Assembly: GCA_013399305.1 (NCBI GenBank)
Contig: VXAI01000015.1
Location: 40,702-104,701 of the forward strand
Origin: Rostratula benghalensis
Lineage: Eukaryota > Chordata > Aves > Charadriiformes > Rostratulidae
Direction of reading: 5' to 3'
Length of the DNA: 64,000 nt
The position numbers were made by a program, and so were the translations under genes. This document shows positions 57,135 to 64,000 of this stretch, one piece after another. The notes beneath the pieces were generated by a model. That model did not search any database. It saw only the letters and a list, made by a program, of their open reading frames with translations, and was not told the origin of the DNA. Position 1 is the first letter of the stretch; the number at the start of each line of letters is the position of its first letter.

Positions 57135-60100
57135 GAGCAAGCTCCACAGAGCATCAGCCAAGGGGCTGGGAGGGAAGGAGTTGGACCAAACACGGTTGCT
57201 TTCAATTTCTCCATATTGTTCATAATTTAAGGAAAAAAAAAAAAAGATAAAAAAAAAAGAAAAGAAAAGATGATTCATTTGGAATGAATACCAGGTCCGG
57301 GTAAGAGGGAGCTTACCTTCCCCCTGCCAGCAAGCAGCAAGGCCCTCACCTTCCCCTTCACACCACGTGCAGCCTCCAATCTTCCCTGGGGCATCCAAGA
57401 GTAACCTGAGTCCTGGCTGCCTGTGTGTTGGGCTGTTGGAAGCTGAGGCTAGCAGTCCTGGGCGATGTCCCACACTGAGAGAAAGCCATGTGCTGCAAGA
57501 TCTCTGCCTTTTGCTAGGTGGAATATGGTGTCTTAAGCAGGAAAGCAGTTCTTAAAACCGGGTTTTGTCCAGGAGCATGGAAGTGCTGTGGTGCTGTTGG
57601 GTGACTGACAACTATGGAGGATGGAGCCTGGCTCAGCATCTCCCCGAATGTGTGCAACACAATGCATGGTACTTGCCTGCAGAAAGACACCAAGACTCCA
57701 GCTCAGCCTCTTTGGAGATGTTCCCCTCCTAAGAGTGCAAGCTGTGCCAGGAGCAGAGGGATTTAGCTGGCCTGATACGCTGCACCAGCTGGGAGAGACT
57801 TTCCTAGTCTGACAATTGTAATGTTAGATCCATTGCAGAGGGATTCTGCTGTAGCCTGCGAGAGGTTGACGTTGTTTGCGTCAATCAGATGCACTTGTTT
57901 TCTGTATTGATTATGGCTTTTGTTTTCTTTAATATCATTTTCTTTTCAAAGGTTTCATTTTAAGTATGGTTCCTTGTTTTGCCCTTTCTAGCAAGTGACC
58001 TCTCCTTTGGAAGAAGCTGAGAATCAGATGACCTAGAGACGAGGTTCTGGACTTGTTCCTTGATCTTCCTAAGATTAGCTCCCCACTCAGTGACTGTGAA
58101 CAGCCTGTGCAGTAGGATAGAGTGCAGCAACCTTCCAGATGCTCCCTGTGAGCTCGTGTCCCCTGTCCTAGGGACCAGGCCCACCTGCAGCAGTCAGAAG
58201 TGCAGTGGAGGTGGGTAGTGTCTTCAGTCAGCTCAGCCTTTTGTGTATTGAGGCGCTGTGGTGAAGGCACAGATGTCCAGCATTTTGGTACTGTAGAGCA
58301 AGGTGGTTTGTTGCCCTCCAGAGGTCTGGAAGTGAGCAGAACACTGGAGACAAGGTCACCCCTTTCCCCCAGGGATATTTCCGCAAGAGGCTTCTGTTTC
58401 CACACGCGGGGCCTGTCCCTGCCTGACAGAGGTTGAGCAGAGCGAAAGCCCTCGCTGTGTCTGCTGAATCAGAGCTGCAGGGTGGGTGTGAGGGATATGT
58501 GGTGTGTGCCAGCACAGGATCTGGCCCAGGCATGGCTGGCTCCTTGCGGGTCAGCTTCCATCCTGGTGAGCTCTGGGCTTGCAGAACACTTTGTGCTATC
58601 TCTGGTGTTCTCAGAAGTGTGCTCTCTCTTTCACTGGGCAGTGTCCTGCTGCTCTTCCTCCCAGAGCCACAGTTTTCCTGGTGAATGTTTGTGGGTTTGA
58701 TCCTCTGTAGTGGCTCAGCCTTTCTGTGAGCTGAAAAGGGTCAGCAGAGTTCCCTAGTTTCTGGAAAGGAAACCAGAGGAGCAGCCTTTCTGCTCTGCTG
58801 GGCCTGAGCAACTTGAAGCCTTCTCTTCCTCCTAACCCCTCAAGCTGTGATGTGGGCTGCCAGCTCATGGGCTCCAGAACGGGGGCTGGGGGAGGCGTCA
58901 AAGCACTGCTGTAGGCCTGATGATAGCTCTGTCTATGAGCTCAAAAGCCAGCAGTAGACCCTTAATTACCTTCTCTTTACTTGGCTGAGTGGTACCAGCC
59001 AGTTTGGAAGAAGCAGGAGTGTCCCTGCCACACCAGAGGGAGTAGACAGGTTTTAGAGAGGGGTAGACCTTAAAGACAAAAACCCTAGGATGAAAAGGTG
59101 GTAAGCATGAAGTGGTCTGCTTCATCTTCTAGCTGCTGTTAAAATCTTAGTACTTGCAAAACTCATATAAACTATGAACTCAGTTTTGTTTGGTGGCAAT
59201 ACCTGCAGGGGTTCTCCAGTGTTTTTTGGGGGATTGCTGTAACTAGAGCACACATACATTTAGATCTTTATCAGTTCTGAGAAGCACGAACTGTGCTGAT
59301 TTGTTAAGCAAAGAACCTGAACTTGAAAGCAGGCTTCTCAGCAAGGAGTTGTTCTCCTCCAGGCCTTTCAAGTTCCATTTTATTTGAGCATCCTTGAAGC
59401 CAGGAATCACTCGGCTTCTTGTAGCTTACCCAGTAATCCCTGTACCTTGCCTAGCAAGAGAAAAGGGGTATGTCTTTAGGTGTGCAAGAGTTTTCTAGGA
59501 TAGTTTATCCCTGCCTCTCCTGACAGCCAGGGCACCCATCTGGTGCCATCAGCCATCCTGAGGCAAAGCTGAGCAGGGTGTGATCTCTTGTGTTCCAGTT
59601 GCTCAGTTCAAATGAATTTGTCTGATTGGAATAAGAATAGAGAGGAGAAATAGTTCATCCTTCATGGGTTTAATTTAGTTGTTTTGGCTCTGGTTTTATG
59701 CATTTTTGTCACTACAGAGCTGGTGGTTGGGGGCGTTCCTGACCCTGTTGTGGTGCTATGAGCAATTTTACTCGTTGGCCTGTGCCTTCCTGACAAGTTT
59801 GCCCTGGAAGGAATCTTCAAACAAAGCGTGTGGGAGCACAGGAGGATGGTAGATGACCAGTCAGCAGCTCACTGGGAATGGCATACTCAGGCTGGTTCCC
59901 CTTGTCATCTCTGTCTGGTGCCTGCAAGCCAGCCAGGTGGGCATAATGAGGTCATGCCCACCAGGAAAAGGCAAAGTTTGAACTGGCTGTATATTGCCAG
60001 CACAAGCGTTTGAGGAAACGTGGAAGGTGGTGTTCCACCAGGACAGGTTAGAGACAAGCTGGTTTGTGCTTTGTTGTCCCCAGGCAGATGAAGCGTGTGT

Positions 60101-60480
60101 CCCTTGGCAGCAGTGTGGGGAGCTGGGTCAGGAGAGACCTTTGTGGAGCAGTTGTGTAAAGAGGGTCAGATAAGGCAATTTTAATAAAGCTTCCACTTAA
60201 TAAGGAGGAGACACCACCATTGATCATGGTTTGGGCCTGGATGCAGCCTCATGATAGTGGGTCCAAAGCCTGTTTTAATTTCCCTCCCCTTCTCCCATCA
60301 CCTGCTCCTTTCCTACCTTTAAGCCAGGTCATTTCCCCTTCTGTGTGTGTGACTGAAACAACAGCTCTGACCCTTTGGAGTTTCCCAGGTGACAGTGAGC
60401 AGAATGCCAAATGAATTCCCTTCTCTTTTTGGTGCCTTTGTCTCAGGCTTTGAATAAAAGTCTATTTGAAGGAGCTTCTT
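57135..60480 (+). other. MLEC: MLEC 3' UTR (probable)
   Basis: Non-coding sequence after the stop, with an A-rich stretch at 57,229-57,271. Canonical AATAAA signals lie at 60,183, 60,453, 61,805 and 62,824. Mammalian MLEC has a long 3' UTR, so any of these may be used; I take 60,453 as a cautious end. No separate gene is seen in this interval. Confidence 0.45.
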
Positions 60481-63400
60481 TATTTTTTAAGGAGCTTCTG
60501 AGTTGTTTTTTTTCTTTTATCCCAAGGGACAGGCACTCCCTGCCCTCATGATCAGCTGGAGACTGTATCACTGTCCCCCAGATGCCAGCTCTGGAGGTCA
60601 CAGCTGAAGCAGAGAAATGTGAGTGAATATCTTTGGTTCCAGCCCTTGAGGTCAGTGGGGTAAAAAGCCTAGCAGGAGATAGAAGAACTGGAAGAGCTCC
60701 TTCAGGTCTGGTCTCCCCCAGAAATCTCCTGGAGGCAGGATGGAGAACTTGCAGACAGTCTGGAGCCTGCATGTCTGTGCAGTTCAGAGCCCAGTGAGTC
60801 ACGGCTGGGTCCTGGTACTGGTGTGGTGCTCCTGTCTGCAGAGTGTGGCTTGGGGATCCTGCCCCCAGACTCTCACCCACCCGGGCCTTGCCCTGCACTG
60901 CTTGGGTCTGAACAGGGTGCAGAGACACGTGCTTCGTCCCTTGGCCTTTTTTCAGTTGAAATGGGCTTGTGACAGCCAGGGAAATGTCTTGGTGTGGGAA
61001 GCCTGGGCTGAATGTGCCCGTCTTTGATGGAAAACAGCAGGAGGAGGGAGAGGACCAGCAGAGCAGCTTCAGCCCTTGATAGGAGACAGATTCTGAGCAG
61101 CTGTGAAAGCACCAAGTGTTTCAGGCTCTGTTTGGTGCTCAAATGTGGCAGAGATCTGTCTGCTTCTTGCACTTACGTGGTGGGGAGGGAAATATCCTTG
61201 CTGAGAATCCAAGAGGAATGGGAGCTGGGCCAGCACTGAGCTAATTTACCTACCGGCGCTTCTGCATCTCCACTACAAATGCCAAAGTCTAATACAATTC
61301 AAGGATGCTTTTTTAAATTTTTTTAACGTCAGCCTGGTTCCACCAGTCTGTCTTCACTGGCTAGTCCCAAATAGGCTCAGACAAGTATTCTCAGCGGTGC
61401 AAACACCACCAGGCTGGAAAACATGATTACAGGAACTGGCTGCCTGTGCTGCACCCCTGCTTCACACGCTGCCCGGCGGGGCTGGGGCGTTTCACCCCTG
61501 ATCCCAACAGATTTGTCCCAGGAGCGCAGTAGCAACCGCGCTGAAATGGCGCTGGGCTGGACGGGAGCGGTGAAAGCAGGTCCATGTCTTCCAGGACTCT
61601 GGCTTGCTCAGAGTTTATTGCTGTATATTAAATACTATTTTTGGAGATCNNNNNNNNNNNNNNNNNNNNNNNNNNNNNNNNNNNNNNNNNNNNNNNNNNN
61701 NNNNNNNNNNNNNGGCTGATCAGTGGGATGCTACTGCAGGTTATTGATAGGTTTTATTATTTTGTTTCCCAAAAAGTGCTTTATTTAAAAAAAAAAAAAA
61801 AATCAATAAAACAGAAGTGCTTTCTTCCCTCCTAGGAACAGTGCTGGCTGATCAGAAAATGTGAATAATCTTTTGCAAACATCAACAGTCTCTGCTAAGA
61901 GTTTGTGTGACGGAGATTTCAAGGCAAGGGGGCAAAGTGTGGCTCAAACCAGTTTAACTGGGGAGAGTGTGAATCTCAGAAACGCGGGATCTCTGCCCTG
62001 GAGTTGTTCCCAGTCAGGCGTAGTGGGGGTGCCAGGGCTGTTCTGTCACACTTAACTCTTCCTGAGCTCGGGTGCTGGGGTGAAGCAGTGTCTGGAAACG
62101 TGCTGGCAGGTGGGGGCTTGCATTTCTTATGGTTTCTACGGGGCTGTCTCCTGTTGAGGGCTTCCCTGCTTGAGAAGCAGCCAGGTTGGTGAAGGAGCCC
62201 CAGAGAGCGCCAGAGCAGAGGCAGGATTTGTGCTTCGTGCCCGGAGGCCGGTAGCCAGGGCTGTGAGACGCTGGGCTGGGGATGGTGACCTTTGGGTCCC
62301 ATCGCTGTCACATCTCTCGGGGGTGGCAGCTGGTCCCACCGGTGCCCGGCTGACAGGCTGGGATGTGCAGGAGTGACCCAGGCTGTCAGCATTCAGGGCT
62401 CTTAGCAAAAACCACCTGAAGCTGCGGGTGTAGGTTGTCTGTAAAGGCTAAAGCAGTGTGAGGAGAAATCTCCCGCTGCACTTGTCACCAGTACAAAAAG
62501 TTTCTGAGGATGATTTTTTTTATTTTACTGTCCATTGCTTTGTGTTATTGCACTGCGTTTGCTTGCAGTGACGTTATTTTTATTTTTATTTAGTTTCTTT
62601 TGCAGCAAGCTTGGGCCCTGGGTGAAAAGCACAGATGTCTATTTCTGATTGCGTTGGGTTTGCAGGGACTAGTTTGGGGGAGAAGATGGGTGTGGGGGTG
62701 GGTTATTTTATTTTTGGTACCTGGTAGCAGTTTTATTTTTTAATTTCCCTGGGATGTTTGGTTGAGGGAATGTTCTGAAATCAACTGCCTGGCAGTTTTA
62801 ACCAGCAGTGCGTTAAAGGAAAAATAAACAAAATTATATTGTCACTTGGATGAGGTGGTCCCTCTTTTCTAAGGGTCGGGAGGGGGACACACAGGGCGGC
62901 CTCCCCTGTTTTTCAGCTCCCTCTGTGGAGGGGATGCAGCCGCTGCCGCGATGCAGTTTGAGAGCCCAGCGCTGCCGCAGCCTCCCCCTGCCGCCTCCCG
63001 CACGGCACCGCCACCCTCTCGACACTTATTTTTGGCCATCTAAGCGCAAGTGGAACGGTACAACATCCTCTTTGAAAGCGCTGGTGGGGACCTCGTTGCT
63101 TCCTGCTGGGCTTGGGGACACCCGGAGATGTAATCTGCCTTCTGGGGTTTTGCAAGCTGCCCCACTTTTGGCTCAAAACTGCGTCAGAGGTGGTGAGAGG
63201 GGGCTGGAGCCAGCAGGAGAGAAAGCGGCACCTTCTTTCCATGGGTGCTCCTGGGAATGGGGGACCTCGGCCCATGCAGGGTGACCGCTGCTGGGGACAG
63301 AAGGGTCCTTGGTGGGTCCTTACTGGGGCCAAGGAGGAGGATTGGGGAGCGCTGGTGAGGGCAGGAGTGTTTGGGAGAGCAGTGGGTTGGTAGCAGCAGT

Positions 63401-63860
63401 GACAAAACGTCACTAACCACAGCTCTGCATCTCTTTTCCAGTCACCTTGAGCGTGTTGAGTTGTTGGCTGGAGTCTGAAAAGAGGATGCAGATGTTTCTT
63501 CTTCTTGCCTCACTTCCCCAAAGGCCTGGAGGTGACCCTTGGCACCTCAGTGCCTGCTGCAGGCCAGGGGACAGCCCTTTTTTGGGGAAGCAGCGTGTCC
63601 TTTCCTCGTGTTTGTGATCCTGTGCCTCCCCCCTGGTGGGACATCCCCAGTCCCTCCCTCCTTCTGGAGACTTGTCCAACGCTGGTCACCATCTCTCTAA
63701 TGGATGCTCCCAGGATGCTGTGGTGACAGTGGCAGGGCTGACCTACACTGGTGCTCTCTGGGTGACCCTCCTCTGGCACACGGTCCTGTCACTGTCCCTG
63801 CCCTAGCCAGGATCCCAGCTCTTTGGGGACAGTCTTTTTGTTAGTTTTCTGCGTTTCTTT
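60481..63860. other. MLEC distal 3' UTR or intergenic region
   Basis: No recognisable coding exon. Further AATAAA signals at 61,805 and 62,824 could extend MLEC transcripts this far. T-rich and ATTTTTATTTTTATTT stretches near 62,570-62,750 resemble AU-rich UTR sequence. Confidence 0.5.
61650..61713. other. Assembly gap (64 N)
   Basis: A run of 64 N in probable UTR or intergenic DNA. The 10-mer GGCTGATCAG right after it recurs at 61,846. Confidence 0.99.
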
Positions 63861-63864
63861 CCCC

Positions 63865-64000
63865 AGTTGTCTCCGCCCCCCCCCCCCGACCCGCGCTGGG
63901 TGTAGTGCCGCGCCGCCCGGGTCCCCCCTCCGGCCACGTACCCGGCGGGCTCTGCTTAGCTTCGGGGGCCTCCTCCCTTACTCCTCCACGTTGCTAGGCA
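63865..64000 (+). promoter_or_regulatory. Start of a CpG-rich promoter, possibly UNC119B
   Basis: Sequence turns GC- and CpG-rich at about 63,870, beginning with a long C run, and stays so to the window's end. The last 11 bases, GTTGCTAGGCA, look like the beginning of an RFX X-box. In mammals UNC119B follows MLEC in the same direction, so this may be its promoter, but no coding sequence is present to prove it. Confidence 0.3.

Overview
The window is a vertebrate nuclear genome fragment, almost certainly avian. Pointers are a CR1 LINE fragment of bird/reptile type at about 6.75-7.09 kb, long introns with sparse repeats, sharp CpG islands at promoters, and two runs of N. It holds two complete plus-strand genes in the order CABP1 then MLEC. 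That order is also found in mammals, where UNC119B follows; the CpG-rich last ~130 bases may be the start of that next promoter, but no coding sequence of it is in view.

Layout. Bases 1-17,480 lie upstream of CABP1 and are mostly unrecognised non-coding DNA. They carry the CR1 fragment, several simple repeats, and two or three short open segments with good splice sites and compatible phases near 0.4, 3.3 and 8.8 kb that could be exons of an unrecognised plus-strand gene. I looked for POP5, the mammalian upstream neighbour, and did not recognise it. From 17.5 to 19.1 kb a CpG island holds the first exon of the long (caldendrin) form of CABP1. The 12.7 kb that follow contain a degenerate 1.9 kb tandem-repeat field, one candidate exon at 23.4 kb and a second CpG island at 24.1-24.4 kb. 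A second CABP1 first exon (31,438), encoding a myristoylation signal, lies just after a duplicated CT-rich tract. Then come a cassette exon (36,122) and five shared exons (39,882-44,491) encoding four EF-hands.

Three CABP1 products follow from the phases: caldendrin (353 aa), L-CaBP1 (226 aa) and S-CaBP1 (167 aa). All share the same 152-residue calcium sensor and differ in the N-terminal piece that decides localisation.

Between the genes (44.5-50.6 kb) are the CABP1 3' UTR, unremarkable intergenic DNA, and a gap flanked by a duplicated 22-mer that looks like an assembly artefact. The MLEC CpG island (about 49.85-51.3 kb) carries ATTGG boxes, a perfect RFX-type palindrome, a CTCF-like site and an AT-rich POU-like inverted repeat. 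MLEC has five coding exons (50,659-57,134) for a 282-residue ER membrane lectin, with all five reported glucose-contacting residues retained. A long 3' UTR probably follows.

No tRNA, rRNA, CRISPR or viral gene was seen. I found no convincing undescribed system. The best leads are an in-frame 33-nt alternative donor before EF-hand 3 of CABP1, the unrecognised candidate exons, a TATA box just ahead of MLEC exon 2, and RFX-type motifs at both the MLEC island and the window's end.
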